Source: Flavobacterium sp. Leaf82 | GTDB taxonomy: Bacteria > Bacteroidota > Bacteroidia > Flavobacteriales > Flavobacteriaceae | DNA length: 64,000 nucleotides | Reading direction: 5' to 3' | NCBI RefSeq assembly: GCF_001422725.1 | Contig: NZ_LMMA01000012.1 | Span: 366,967 to 430,966, forward strand | Shown: positions 43,626-53,244 of the stretch, piece by piece | Numbering within the stretch: the stretch's first letter is position 1 | Layout: each line of letters begins with the position of its first letter | The notes under the pieces: model-generated | What the model saw: only the letters and a program-made list of their open reading frames with translations | Database searches by the model: none | What the model was told of the DNA's origin: nothing | Translations under genes and position numbers: made by a program

Positions 43626-45929
43626 TTATTCGTAATACAATTGCGTAGCACTAATTTCTTGTTTTTCTCTTCCTTCCTGTTGAATGAAACATGTTAAAGT
43701 AGTTCCTCCAATCTGATCAAAATAGCCAATGTTTATTTTATGGAAACCTTTTTCGAGTTTTACAGCTCCATACGCTTCGTTGAGCCAATGAATTCCATCG
43801 TTATTTACAACTAATTCATTATCGATAAAAAGCTTCGATCCGTCATCTGAAAGCGTCGAAATTGTATAATTTGCCGTTTCCGGGATGTAGATGTATCCAT
43901 CGAATTTTAAGCCGATATAACGCTCTGTTTTCGTTTTCCATTTTTCACTGCTTATGGCGCCTTCAAAAATGCCTGAATTAGCAGGTTTTGCTAAATCTAA
44001 ATCCTGAACTTGCTGGAATAAGGTTCCCGTATAATAACCGAATTTTAAACCTTTCTTATTTGGTTTTACAGCTAAAGCCGATTTTAATTCCGGGTTTCTA
44101 ACCAATATTTTACTGATAGAACTTCTTCTTCCGCTTGGAGTAATCTGAACGGTTTTAATGATTCTGAATTCTCCTTTTGGAATATTTATCGTTACAGGTT
44201 TTGTATAAAGTTCAGCTGTTTCATCAGGATTATATCCATCAATTGTGTAGAAGATTTGTCCGTTTTTGATTGTTGGTTTTAAATCCAAAACATATTTTGA
44301 AGCAATTAAAGCGGTTTCATTAGAACCAAAAGGACTCGGAATTTTATACAATCTTTTTTGAGCTTCCAGTTTTTCTAAATGATGCGGAATTTGATTTAAA
44401 ATAAAATGATTGTAATTTTTATTTTGAGGTTGCGTCCATGCAATTTCGGCCAAAGCAAATACACGCGGATAAATCATGTAATTTAACTTTGCCGGACTTG
44501 TTAAATATTCTGACCAAAGATTAGATTGTACGCCTATAATATACTTTTGTTCCTCGACGGTTAAGCTATCAACAGGCGTTGGATTATAGTTGTACATTTT
44601 TTCAACTGTAGTTAATCTTCCAATCGTTAAAGGTTCTTGCGGAGAATATCCTTGGTTATAATCCAGATAAAGTACTTGTTCCGGATTCATGATTACATTA
44701 TGTTTTTGTCTTGCAGCGCTAATTCCGCCGGCTTCGCCTCGCCATGACATTACAGCCGCATTTGGTGCCAATCCGCCTTCAAGCATTTCGTCCCAGCCTA
44801 AAATTTGTCGTCCGTTTGCGTTTAGGAATTTCTCGATTCGGGTTGTGAGATAACTTTGTAGTTCGTGTTCGTCTTTCAATCCTAAATCTTTGATTCTTTT
44901 TTGACAATTCGGACATTCTTTCCATTTTGTTTTTGGGCATTCGTCTCCACCAATATGAATGTATTTACTTGGGAATAAAGCCATCACTTCCGTCAAAACA
45001 TCTTCTAAAAAAGTAAAAGTTTCTTCTTTTCCGGCGCAGAAAATATCATCAAAAACACCCCAATATTCTATAACCTTGTATTGACGATCGGGAAAACAAG
45101 ATAAATTAGGATAAGCCGTAACTGCTGCAGTTGCATGACCGGGCATTTCGATTTCCGGAATAATATTCACATAATGGTCTTCGGCAAATTTTACTACATC
45201 TTTAATTTCTTCCTGCGTATAAAATCCTCCGTACGGATTTCCGTCAAAAAAATACGGGAATCTTTCGAATTTATTTCCCACTAAAGTCTGTGCTCTTTTT
45301 GAACCAACTTCAGTTAGTTTTGGATATTTTTTTATCTCAATTCTCCATCCTTGATCGTCTGTTAAGTGCCAATGAAAGTTGTTTAATTTATAACTGGACA
45401 TTTGTGCAATAAAATCTTTTATGACATCAACAGAGAAAAAATGACGGCAAACGTCGAGGTGAAGCCCGCGGTAGCTGTATCTGGGTTCGTCTTCGATGGT
45501 AACGCAAGGTAATTTTACTTCCTGATTTTTCGGTTTGTTGGGTAAAAGCTGCAATAAACTCTGAACTGCATAAAATAATCCTTCTTCACTACCTGTAACC
45601 GTAATTTTTTTTGACGTAATATCGATTTTATACGCTTCTTTTTTTGAAGAGAAAGATGGATTTTTAGCAATGAACAAAACTTCAATATTGCTCTTTTTAT
45701 TTGTTGTATTCGTGTTTATAGCTGACTCGAAAATTTGTGCTGTTTTAAATTCTCTGGAACTGAATTTATTATTTTCAAAAGAAATTTTTAGTCGCCCGTT
45801 TATACGAATACTATCTCCGGTTGCTTTGTATGAATTTGGTGCAGGAATGATCGAGCTGTTTTCAGAACCAGTCTGGGCTGTTATGCCGGAACAACAAAAT
45901 ATCAAGAAGAGAAAGAATATTTTTTTCAT
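43626..45929 (-). CDS. GH20 beta-N-acetylhexosaminidase with PA14-like C-terminus
   Basis: ATG 45929 was chosen; three codons upstream are a TTG start and do not change the reading. The 767-residue product has a signal peptide (MKKIFFLFLIFCCSGITAQ), GH20b and GH20 domains with the catalytic Asp-Glu in HIGGDECPK (about residues 329-330), and a chitobiase-type C-terminal segment. The last ~140 residues resemble PA14 (LKFGYYTG, YTISTLSDDGSKLFIDN). It removes terminal GlcNAc or GalNAc from glycans, including chitin oligomers. Its upstream region carries a 15-bp motif almost identical to the pair at the susC promoter, so the two are probably controlled together. Confidence 0.92.
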   Translation of the reverse strand: MKKIFFLFLIFCCSGITAQTGSENSSIIPAPNSYKATGDSIRINGRLKISFENNKFSSREFKTAQIFESAINTNTTNKKSNIEVLFIAKNPSFSSKKEAYKIDITSKKITVTGSEEGLFYAVQSLLQLLPNKPKNQEVKLPCVTIEDEPRYSYRGLHLDVCRHFFSVDVIKDFIAQMSSYKLNNFHWHLTDDQGWRIEIKKYPKLTEVGSKRAQTLVGNKFERFPYFFDGNPYGGFYTQEEIKDVVKFAEDHYVNIIPEIEMPGHATAAVTAYPNLSCFPDRQYKVIEYWGVFDDIFCAGKEETFTFLEDVLTEVMALFPSKYIHIGGDECPKTKWKECPNCQKRIKDLGLKDEHELQSYLTTRIEKFLNANGRQILGWDEMLEGGLAPNAAVMSWRGEAGGISAARQKHNVIMNPEQVLYLDYNQGYSPQEPLTIGRLTTVEKMYNYNPTPVDSLTVEEQKYIIGVQSNLWSEYLTSPAKLNYMIYPRVFALAEIAWTQPQNKNYNHFILNQIPHHLEKLEAQKRLYKIPSPFGSNETALIASKYVLDLKPTIKNGQIFYTIDGYNPDETAELYTKPVTINIPKGEFRIIKTVQITPSGRRSSISKILVRNPELKSALAVKPNKKGLKFGYYTGTLFQQVQDLDLAKPANSGIFEGAISSEKWKTKTERYIGLKFDGYIYIPETANYTISTLSDDGSKLFIDNELVVNNDGIHWLNEAYGAVKLEKGFHKINIGYFDQIGGTTLTCFIQQEGREKQEISATQLYYE

Positions 45930-45962
45930 GGTTAACAAATTTATGATTTGTAAATGTTGGTT

Positions 45963-45977
45963 TGCAAAAAAAATGCA
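45963..45977. promoter_or_regulatory. Copy of the TGCA-N7-TGCA operator near GH20
   Basis: TGCAAAAAAAATGCA (45963-45977) differs by one base from the inverse of the repeat at 58033 and 58053. It lies about 35 bases upstream of the GH20 start. Confidence 0.5.
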
Positions 45978-46103
45978 ATGGGTATTTGTGTTTAAACCTC
46001 TTTAAAATAGACAAATTAACTTTTTTATTACATTGTGTTATAATTTGTTTCGCAATATTATTGCATTTATTGATTACATTTGCCATAACAAAAACAAATT
46101 TGC

Positions 46104-46883
46104 ATGAGTAATGATAATGAAGTGGTTAATTACACTAAGGAAGAACGTAAAAATCTTATCTTAAAAGAGATTAATTTGCATACTCGTGTAAGTTTTGAAA
46201 CACTTTCTGCCAAATTATTTGTTTCAGAAGATACGGTGAGACGTGATATTAACGAACTTGAATCAGAATCTTTATTGATTAAGGTAAAAGGTGGTGCGAT
46301 GACAAAAGCCTATCACCATTCTTCAACCAATAATCAAACTTATGCAGGCGAGTCAAAACAAATCATTGCGCAAAAAACTTTAGGTTTACTTCATGATGGA
46401 ATGGTTTTGTTAATTGGCGGAGGAACTACAATTCGTGAATTCATCCGTTTAATTCCTGATGATCTAAATCTGACTATTTTTACCGTTACTGTTTTATCTG
46501 CGGTTGAACTTCTGGATAAACCCAATGTTAAAATTATCATGATTGGCGGAAGCATTTCTTCGTACAGCCAAATGTGTGTGAGCGGCGATGTCTACAATCA
46601 ATTGGCGAATATTAAAGTCGATTTGTTAATATTAGGAACCAATGCCTTAGATATCGAAGGTGGTTTCTCAGATTCTGATTGGGAAACTGTTCAGGTAAAA
46701 AAAGCTATGATTCAGGCTTCTGAAAAAACAGCGATTCTGACTATTTCTGAAAAACTCGACACGGTTCTAAAAATGAAAATTGCCAACTTATCCGAGGTTG
46801 ATTATGTGGTTACAGAAGTTGATCCAACCGACGAAAAATTACAGTCGTATAAGAAGGCAGTTCCAAGTTTAGTTTTTCTTTGA
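46104..46883 (+). CDS. DeoR/GlpR-family transcriptional regulator
   Basis: The 259-residue protein has the N-terminal DeoR HTH (FETLSAKLFVSEDTVRRDINELESESLLIKVKGGAM, residues ~28-65) and the sugar-phosphate-binding DeoRC domain (MVLLIGGGTTIREFI, IKVDLLILGTNALDIEGGFSDSDW, VKKAMIQASEKTAILTISEKL). Such regulators usually sense a phosphorylated sugar and repress until it binds. It is divergent from the GH20 gene and faces the minus-strand catabolic array. Its likely operators are the TGCA-type repeats at 45963 and 58033; this is an inference. Confidence 0.88.
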   Translation: MSNDNEVVNYTKEERKNLILKEINLHTRVSFETLSAKLFVSEDTVRRDINELESESLLIKVKGGAMTKAYHHSSTNNQTYAGESKQIIAQKTLGLLHDGMVLLIGGGTTIREFIRLIPDDLNLTIFTVTVLSAVELLDKPNVKIIMIGGSISSYSQMCVSGDVYNQLANIKVDLLILGTNALDIEGGFSDSDWETVQVKKAMIQASEKTAILTISEKLDTVLKMKIANLSEVDYVVTEVDPTDEKLQSYKKAVPSLVFL

Positions 46884-46890
46884 AAAGTTT

Positions 46891-47022
46891 GCCGCGAATT
46901 TCTCGAATTATCCCGAATTGTTTTGATTGTACGGATCAAAAAAAAACTGTATAAGTCAATTTGTGGCTAGTTTTTAAACAGTTTCAAAATAAAAATTCGA
47001 GTAAATTCGAGAAATTCGTGGC
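46891..47022. repeat. Spacer inverted repeat (GCC(G/A)CGAATTTCTCGAATT)
   Basis: A 19-bp arm at 46891-46909 and its inverse at 47004-47022 differ by one base. The motif is related to that at 51118-51189. It lies between two convergent genes. Confidence 0.65.
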
Positions 47023-47061
47023 AAAAAGCAAGTTTGTATTCTGTGCCGACTTTCATATTAT

Positions 47062-48132
47062 TTAATCCCAATTTTTCATTAAGAAATTGATCCAGTTTTG
47101 GTGAAAGATTTTATTTAAATCTTCATCAGAATAACCGTTATTTTTAAAAATCAGAACCAATTTTTGTAAATCGGCAATCGTATCTAAATCATACGGACCT
47201 TGTTCTGTACCAAAAGCGCCATCCAAATCTGAACCTATACCAATATGATTGGCATTTCCGACCAATTGACAAATGTGATCCATGTGTTTGAAAACCGTTT
47301 CGAGATTGCAATTGGTACCTTTTGGTGTTGAAACGCCTCTTTCCCAATCCGGAACCAACATCCAGGCATCTAAAGCGCCGCCAATTACGGCTCCACGAGA
47401 AATTAAAGCTTGAATCATTTCATCGCTATATTGACGATTGTGATCAACCAGACTTCTGCAATTGTTATGACTTGCCCAAACTGGTCCGTGATAATGATCT
47501 AAAGCTTGCCAAAAAGCATCATCGCATAAATGTGTTGCATCGAGAATGATATTCAAACGCTCCATTTCTTTCAATAAATCAAGACCATTTTGGTTCATTT
47601 TTCCGGTTGCGTCCGTTCCGTTTGCGTAACGTCCGGGTCCATAATGTGCAGGACCAATAGCGCGCAATCCATAATTGTATGCTTTTTCTAAATACGAAAT
47701 ATCAATAATAGAATCAGCGCCTTCTAAACTCAAAATATAACCAATAGGTTTTTTATCGTTTGGCGTTCCGTCATTCCATAAATCAATTTGTTTTAGTAAT
47801 GATTTTTTATCCGTAATTGCTGTGATTTCTCCGGCTTCTTCCATGGCTTTGTACCACGCAAGCTGTCCCTGAGTTTGTGCCCAGGCTTGTTCAGGAGAAT
47901 TCCAACCCGGAATAATACTGTCGGGTTTTACAAATCGTGCAATTTGAGTGGCGACAACAATACCAATATTGCCGCGTCGTAAATCAGGGAACGAAACCGT
48001 TGCGCGTTCGCGATCTGGTTTGTCCGTCATTCCTTTTTCGAGATGGCGCAAAGTTGGTACGTCATTTCTTAAATCTCGATTCCACTCCATCGCATTCATG
48101 CTCAGGTCTAAATGGGCGTCTATTATAAACAT
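47062..48132 (-). CDS. Membrane-type dipeptidase family (M19) hydrolase
   Basis: The start was set at ATG 48132; an upstream TTG start would add seven residues. The 356-residue TIM-barrel enzyme has the HxD motif (His7-Leu-Asp9), ASHNNCRSL and GIGSDLDGAFG, which carry zinc ligands. It lacks a signal peptide and so probably acts in the cytoplasm. M19 enzymes cleave L,D- or D-containing dipeptides, and some members hydrolyse N-acyl-D-amino acids. Its place before a PLP deaminase-like gene and KDG kinase suggests deacylation of an N-acyl amino-sugar acid, an inference. It is the last gene of the array in transcription order. Confidence 0.85.
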   Translation of the reverse strand: MFIIDAHLDLSMNAMEWNRDLRNDVPTLRHLEKGMTDKPDRERATVSFPDLRRGNIGIVVATQIARFVKPDSIIPGWNSPEQAWAQTQGQLAWYKAMEEAGEITAITDKKSLLKQIDLWNDGTPNDKKPIGYILSLEGADSIIDISYLEKAYNYGLRAIGPAHYGPGRYANGTDATGKMNQNGLDLLKEMERLNIILDATHLCDDAFWQALDHYHGPVWASHNNCRSLVDHNRQYSDEMIQALISRGAVIGGALDAWMLVPDWERGVSTPKGTNCNLETVFKHMDHICQLVGNANHIGIGSDLDGAFGTEQGPYDLDTIADLQKLVLIFKNNGYSDEDLNKIFHQNWINFLMKNWD

Positions 48133-48261
48133 ATTATTTTTTTTAAGGCACAAAGGTTCAAAGGTTTAGAGGTTCTCTAGACAAGTGTTATTATGAGGTC
48201 TATTCTCTTTCTTCTTCGCTCTATTTTCTATTCTTTTTTCTTTATTCTACTTTTTCTGCTG

Positions 48262-49377
48262 CTAGATATTAATTTTTCTGCTGCGGGCAACCACTTGCCA
48301 TTGATCACAAATTTCATGTTCTGAATTCACAACCTGAACCGAATCGTAAAGTGCGCAAGTTGGGCAAACATGATACGGCTGGGCATAAATGGTATCGCCA
48401 ATTGCATATTCGTTTTTTCCTCTGTTTTCTATAATTAAATGTTCTTCTGAATGTGCCGTTGGGATTAGGTTTTCATCATTTAAAATCACTAATCTTTTAT
48501 CAATTGGGTTTTCAGAAGCTACGGCTTTGTATCCTATGTCAATACAAAAAGTAGAACTTGTTGGTTTTGAAATAATGGTTCCAACGATTACCAAAGCCGG
48601 TTCAAAATGTTGTTCCGGTAAATGAATCTGGTAATTAGAATCCCAAAAAACAAAAGTTCCGGGACTGCATTCTACGTTTTTTTGAGTGGCATAAAATGGA
48701 AATGTATTCGATCCGCCCGCGACAATTTTTAATTCGTAACCCAGTTTTTTATTAATCGCCTGAATTTCTTCGTTTATACTAAAAAATAAATTGGAAGCGG
48801 TATCAAATCGATGTTCTAAATCTCCTTTTAAATGACCGTCGTAAATGTGAATTCCTGCAAAATGAATGTTTTTCAATAGAACAATTTCATCAATTAAAGC
48901 TTTCCAGTTTTTAGAAACCGAAATTCCTGTTCTGTTCATTCCGGTATTTAAATCCAGATAGACGGTAAGTTTTAGATTGTTTTTTTCTGCGCTTGCATTT
49001 AAGGCTTTCGCCGAATCTAAATTGTCAACAATAGTCGAAAAAGTAGCATTTGGATATTTTTGAATCAATGAAATCCATCTGTCTTTTTTAGCGCCAACAG
49101 GTTGGTAGGCGAGAAGTACATCTTGAATTTCATGTATCGCGGCTAATTCAGCTTCGGCAATTGTGGCGCATTTTATTTTATTGATATTGTAGGTTTTAAA
49201 CAAATCCAGGATTTCACCTATTTTATGCGTCTTGATGTGTGGTCTTAATTTTTGAGTTTCGCCATTTACTGCTTCAATCAAGCGCTCAATATTTGCCTGA
49301 ATACGATCTTCGTAAACAGCCAAAAATGGCGTATCAATGCGGAGTTCGGAATTAATTTTCCACCAATTGTTTTGCAT
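48262..49377 (-). CDS. Fold-type III PLP enzyme (D-threonine aldolase/D-serine dehydratase-like)
   Basis: The 371-residue protein has the PLP lysine in RPHIKTHK (Lys49) and the C-terminal metal site of this family, YHVCPTC. The family acts on D-amino acids: D-threonine aldolase, D-serine dehydratase and 3-hydroxy-D-aspartate dehydratase. In this locus the downstream genes are KDG kinase and KDPG aldolase, so elimination of ammonia from D-glucosaminate (giving 2-keto-3-deoxygluconate) is the best guess. A RidA gene in the same array would hydrolyse the enamine/imine. It lies 4 bases from the aldolase gene. Confidence 0.85.
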   Translation of the reverse strand: MQNNWWKINSELRIDTPFLAVYEDRIQANIERLIEAVNGETQKLRPHIKTHKIGEILDLFKTYNINKIKCATIAEAELAAIHEIQDVLLAYQPVGAKKDRWISLIQKYPNATFSTIVDNLDSAKALNASAEKNNLKLTVYLDLNTGMNRTGISVSKNWKALIDEIVLLKNIHFAGIHIYDGHLKGDLEHRFDTASNLFFSINEEIQAINKKLGYELKIVAGGSNTFPFYATQKNVECSPGTFVFWDSNYQIHLPEQHFEPALVIVGTIISKPTSSTFCIDIGYKAVASENPIDKRLVILNDENLIPTAHSEEHLIIENRGKNEYAIGDTIYAQPYHVCPTCALYDSVQVVNSEHEICDQWQVVARSRKINI

Positions 49378-49381
49378 AACT

Positions 49382-50029
49382 TTAGTTTCTGGTTTTTTCT
49401 ACAACTTCAATTAAATTTTGAAATGCCTTTAAAGATTGCTCATAATTTAAGTTCAAAAGCATTTCTTTCGAAAATAAATTAGAACCAATTCCTACGCAAA
49501 CCACTCCGGATTTGAACCATGATTTTAAATTGCTTTCTTCGAGCGTTACGCCTCCGGTTGGCATTATTTTTAAATTTGGGAACGGTGCTCTAATGGCTTT
49601 TACATATCCCGGACCTCCAATTTTATCGGCTGGAAAAAGTTTTACAATCTCGGCTCCTAATTTATTTGCCTGAAGTATTTCGTTTAATGTCGCAGCTCCG
49701 GGAATCCAATAAATATTATTTTTGAAACAATAATTTCCAATTTCCAGATCTGTATGCGGGCAAACAATGCAATCTGCTCCAAGAAGATGAAAAGTTTCGG
49801 CATCATCTACGCTTAAAATAGATCCAACGGCGATTTTTACATCTAAATTATTTGCTTTTTTAAAGGCTATCATTTGACTAAAAACTTCTTTAGCATCATC
49901 TGCACGAGCAGCAAACTCGATAATTTTAATGCCAGCATCAGCCGCTGATTGCAATACTATTTGGGCTGTTTCAATGTTGATTTGGGTTACTAACGGAAGT
50001 ACACCTTGCGTTTTTAATATGCTGTACAT
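49382..50029 (-). CDS. eda: KDPG/KHG aldolase
   Basis: The 215-residue TIM-barrel class I aldolase splits 2-keto-3-deoxy-6-phosphogluconate to pyruvate and glyceraldehyde-3-phosphate. The Schiff-base lysine is Lys130 in AEIVKLFPADKIGGPGYVK, and Glu38 (KIIEFAAR) fits the base. The PTGGV stretch binds phosphate. It is 9 bases from the kinase gene, as expected for the Entner-Doudoroff-type exit of a hexonate pathway. No 6-phosphogluconate dehydratase is present here, so KDPG would come from KDG kinase. Confidence 0.92.
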   Translation of the reverse strand: MYSILKTQGVLPLVTQINIETAQIVLQSAADAGIKIIEFAARADDAKEVFSQMIAFKKANNLDVKIAVGSILSVDDAETFHLLGADCIVCPHTDLEIGNYCFKNNIYWIPGAATLNEILQANKLGAEIVKLFPADKIGGPGYVKAIRAPFPNLKIMPTGGVTLEESNLKSWFKSGVVCVGIGSNLFSKEMLLNLNYEQSLKAFQNLIEVVEKTRN

Positions 50030-50038
50030 TTTCTTATT

Positions 50039-51067
50039 TTATCTATTAATTCTATTACTTGAGCCATTTTTAATGAAATGACTTATTTCGTTTTCATTTG
50101 TGATGGCAAAATCTCCGTGAATGCTTTGTTTGATTACGCCACAAGCTGTTGCCCATTCGATTGATTCTTGTCCTGAAAATTTATTCGATAATCCGTATAA
50201 TAATCCAGCGTTGAAAGCGTCTCCGGAACCAATTTGATCTGTGACAACGTGTATTTTGTGTTCTTCGGTTTGATAAAAATTACCTTCGTGAATCAGTAAA
50301 CCTTTGTATAAATGTGCCGGTCCATCAGATTTTCTAAAACTCATCGCTAATGTTTTTAGAAAAGGCATTTTTACTTTTAATAATTCGAATGTTTTCTGAA
50401 AGCGGTTTTCATCCGATTCATTTTTATCGGTTTTGATTCCGAAATAAATTTCAATTGCGTCTAAATCTGCAACAGTAATTGTGCTGTATTGAAGCAAATC
50501 AGGCATAATTTCAGACGGATGTTTCCCGTATTGCCATAATTTGGATCTATAATTAAAGTCAGACGAAATAGGTAAACCTTTTTTATGTGCTGTCAAAATC
50601 GCTTCTTTACAAACCAAACCTGCTTCATGAGAAACTCCCGGACTTATTCCTGACCAGTGAAAGTGCGTAACATCGGCGAAAGCCAAATCCCAATTGATCT
50701 GATCTTTTCCGATAGTTGCAAAAGACGAATTGCTTCGGTCATAAATAACTTGTGATTGCCTGATTTGATTTCCGGCTTCAACAAAATACAATCCCAAACG
50801 TTCTCCGCCATAAACACATTTTGAAGTATTTACTTTGTATTTCTGAAGTTCATTTAAGGCGAGTTGTGCCAAATCATTTTCGGGTAATCGGGTAATATAA
50901 TCGGTTTGAATCCCGAGTTGAGAAAGTAAAACACAAACATTTGCTTCGGCACCGCCAATATGAATTTTTATTTCATTTGCTTGCGTAAATCGGTTTCCAT
51001 CTGCAACGCTCATTCGAAGTAATAATTCTCCAAAAGTTGCAATTCTAGTTTGTGGTGTTGTATTCAT
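50039..51067 (-). CDS. kdgK: PfkB-family sugar kinase, 2-keto-3-deoxygluconate kinase-like
   Basis: The 342-residue ribokinase-fold protein has the N-terminal GGAEANVCVLLSQLG motif and the catalytic DQIGSGDAFNAGLLYGL. It resembles KdgK, which phosphorylates KDG to KDPG. The gene is adjacent to the KDPG aldolase and to the deaminase-like gene, supporting the substrate. The 190-base gap to RidA holds a repeat (51118), so the array may be read as more than one transcript or have attenuation there. Confidence 0.87.
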   Translation of the reverse strand: MNTTPQTRIATFGELLLRMSVADGNRFTQANEIKIHIGGAEANVCVLLSQLGIQTDYITRLPENDLAQLALNELQKYKVNTSKCVYGGERLGLYFVEAGNQIRQSQVIYDRSNSSFATIGKDQINWDLAFADVTHFHWSGISPGVSHEAGLVCKEAILTAHKKGLPISSDFNYRSKLWQYGKHPSEIMPDLLQYSTITVADLDAIEIYFGIKTDKNESDENRFQKTFELLKVKMPFLKTLAMSFRKSDGPAHLYKGLLIHEGNFYQTEEHKIHVVTDQIGSGDAFNAGLLYGLSNKFSGQESIEWATACGVIKQSIHGDFAITNENEISHFIKNGSSNRINR

Positions 51068-51117
51068 ATTTTTTGTTTTTTTGCCACGGATTATTATGAT
51101 TAAAAAGATTTTTTCTC

Positions 51118-51189
51118 GCCACGAATTTCACGAATTTTCACTAATTCGCTGCGTAAAAATAATTCGTGCTGATTCGTGAAATTCGTGGC
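51118..51189. repeat. Perfect 18-bp inverted repeat in the kdgK-ridA spacer
   Basis: GCCACGAATTTCACGAAT (51118-51135) returns in perfect inversion at 51172-51189. The same family of arms is seen at 46891. It is a dispersed flavobacterial spacer element by appearance. Confidence 0.75.
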
Positions 51190-51254
51190 AAAAAATAAAA
51201 TAAATCTGTGCGAATCTGTTTAATCCGTAAAATCCGTGGGCTAAATTCTTTAAT

Positions 51255-51722
51255 CTAAAATAATTCGAAAACGGCTTCAACTTCAACAGGAATATTGTCC
51301 GGTAAAGAACCCATTCCTACGGCGCTTCTTACTCCAATTCCGTTTTCTTGTCCCCAAACTTCAGCAAATAGTTCGCTACAACCGTTTATTACGTAAGGAT
51401 GTCTCAAGAATTCGCCATTACAATTGACCATTCCTAAAACTTTTATAACACGTTTTACTTTATTAAGGCTTCCAAAATTGGTTACAATTGTAGATAGCAT
51501 GGTTAATCCGACTTGTCTTGCTGCTAACTTTCCTTCTTCGATATCCATGTCATCGCCAATTCGGCCAATGATTAAGGATTTGTCGTCGTTAACAGGCCCG
51601 TGACCTGAAAGGTATAAATATTTACCATCAACTAAATAGGGTTTATATATTCCTAATGGCTGAGGCGCCGGCGGAAGTGACAAACCAAGAGTTTCAAATT
51701 TTTCTTGTGGTAATAAATTCAT
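51255..51722 (-). CDS. RidA family protein (enamine/imine deaminase)
   Basis: The 155-residue protein is a YjgF/YER057c/UK114-type trimer subunit, slightly longer than the ~130 residues of E. coli RidA. It has GVRSAVGMGSLPDNIPVEVEAVF, where the conserved Arg and Glu belong to the active cleft. RidA speeds hydrolysis of 2-aminoacrylate-like enamines and imines made by PLP dehydratases. This matches a role with the fold-III PLP enzyme in the same array. It lies 4 bases before the GntP gene. Confidence 0.88.
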   Translation of the reverse strand: MNLLPQEKFETLGLSLPPAPQPLGIYKPYLVDGKYLYLSGHGPVNDDKSLIIGRIGDDMDIEEGKLAARQVGLTMLSTIVTNFGSLNKVKRVIKVLGMVNCNGEFLRHPYVINGCSELFAEVWGQENGIGVRSAVGMGSLPDNIPVEVEAVFELF

Positions 51723-51726
51723 GATA

Positions 51727-53046
51727 TTAATGTATTATAGAGTTTAAAATAAAAACGAAAATGATTCCTAAAACAGATACTAGAGATTCCATGACGGTCC
51801 ATGATTTGAATGTATCTTTCAGGCTGATATTAAAATATTCTTTGAACATCCAAAAACTTGGATCGTTTACGTGTGAGCACATTAAGCTTCCGGCTCCAAC
51901 AGATAGAACTAACAAGTTGGGATCTAGACCGGTGGTTTGTAATAAAGGTAATAAAACGCTGGCAGTCATTAATCCGGCTGCTGTAGCAGAACCTACACAA
52001 ACGCGTATGATTGCCGCCATCATCCAGGCCAATAAATATGGATGAATATTTGTTTGTGTTAATGATGCGACAATGGTTTCGTTTACGCCGCTTACGATCA
52101 TTACTTCTTTTAAACCTCCGGCTCCACCAACAATTAAGACTATCAAAGCAACATCTTTTATAGCAACGGCATAATCATCCATTACTGATGTGATGCTTCT
52201 GTTCATTCTGATTCCTAAAGTATACGTACAGATTAATAGAGAAATCAGCATAATCATACTTGGTTCCCCAACCGTTTTGCAGATATTAACCAGAGTTTCA
52301 TTTTTTGAAATCATTGGTAATATCGAAGTAATTGTTAAACCGAAAACTGGAAATAAGGCAGAGAATAAACTAAGAGAAAAGCTAGGTTGTTTCCCTTCAT
52401 TAACTATTTCTTCGACGTTTAGAATTTCATGATCCGATTCGGTTTTGATGTTTTTTAATAAATTCGAAAACAATAAACCTGCAATAAAAATTGTTGGAAT
52501 CGCAATTATGATTCCGTAGACTAAAACGAGTCCGATATCAGCATTTAAAATACTGCTTAAAGCCATAGGAGACGGATGTGGAGGCAAGAAACCATGTGCT
52601 ACTGAAAGCGACGCCAGCATCGGGATTCCCAGATATACTTTTGAAAGTTTAAATTGATGGGCTACTGAGAAGATTAATGGAACTAACAAAACAAATCCAA
52701 CACTATAAAAAAGTGGTATCCCAACAATAAATCCGGTCATCATTAAGCCAAGACGAACATATTTTTTGCCCGTCCATCCCATAACTGTTTTGGCAATGAC
52801 ATTGGCGGCGCCTGATGAAACGGTGAGTTTACCAATACAGGTTCCGAAAACAATAATCAAAGTGATAGATCCTAACATTTCGCCCAAACCTTTTTGAACC
52901 GTTTGAGACAAAGTTTCTATTGGCAAGCCTAAAAATAAACCCGCTAATAGAGCTGTTATGATAAAGGCAATAAACGGATTGATTTTAAACCAAGCTATCT
53001 GAATGATTAAAAACGCAATGCATGCCGTAAGAATTAAAATGCTCAT
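51727..53046 (-). CDS. GntP-family gluconate-type permease
   Basis: The 439-residue inner-membrane protein has about twelve hydrophobic segments and the GntP family blocks (FGTCIGKLTVSSGAANVIAKT, LPPHPSPMAL, GSATAAGLMTASVL, VNDPSFWMFKEYF). GntP permeases symport aldonic acids such as gluconate with protons. In this locus an amino-aldonic acid is the likely solute. It is coupled to the RidA gene (4 bases). The 198-base gap to SusD holds a repeat at 53074-53224. Confidence 0.92.
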   Translation of the reverse strand: MSILILTACIAFLIIQIAWFKINPFIAFIITALLAGLFLGLPIETLSQTVQKGLGEMLGSITLIIVFGTCIGKLTVSSGAANVIAKTVMGWTGKKYVRLGLMMTGFIVGIPLFYSVGFVLLVPLIFSVAHQFKLSKVYLGIPMLASLSVAHGFLPPHPSPMALSSILNADIGLVLVYGIIIAIPTIFIAGLLFSNLLKNIKTESDHEILNVEEIVNEGKQPSFSLSLFSALFPVFGLTITSILPMISKNETLVNICKTVGEPSMIMLISLLICTYTLGIRMNRSITSVMDDYAVAIKDVALIVLIVGGAGGLKEVMIVSGVNETIVASLTQTNIHPYLLAWMMAAIIRVCVGSATAAGLMTASVLLPLLQTTGLDPNLLVLSVGAGSLMCSHVNDPSFWMFKEYFNISLKDTFKSWTVMESLVSVLGIIFVFILNSIIH

Positions 53047-53073
53047 TTATCTTTTGTATTAAGAGTTTCAATT

Positions 53074-53224
53074 TGTGTCGGTAGACACTTAATATTTGTA
53101 AAAACATAAGTCACAATTCTGGCGTGCCGTAGGTACGCAATAGTTATCGTTTTTGTTGCGTGCCTACGGTACGCAAACGAATTTGAAACTTTATAACTAC
53201 CAATATTAAGTGCCTAGAGGCACA
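53074..53224. repeat. 150-bp imperfect inverted-repeat element (MITE/REP-like)
   Basis: Outer arms (TGTGTCGG..ACACTTAATATT and AATATTAAGTGCCTAGAGGCACA) pair with about 19 of 23 matches. An inner hairpin is GCGTGCCGTAGGTACGCAA with its near-inverse TTGCGTGCCTACGGTACGC. It lies between gntP and susD in the array. No coding frame is inside. Confidence 0.75.
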
Positions 53225-53244
53225 TTTTTAACTCTTGATTCGTA

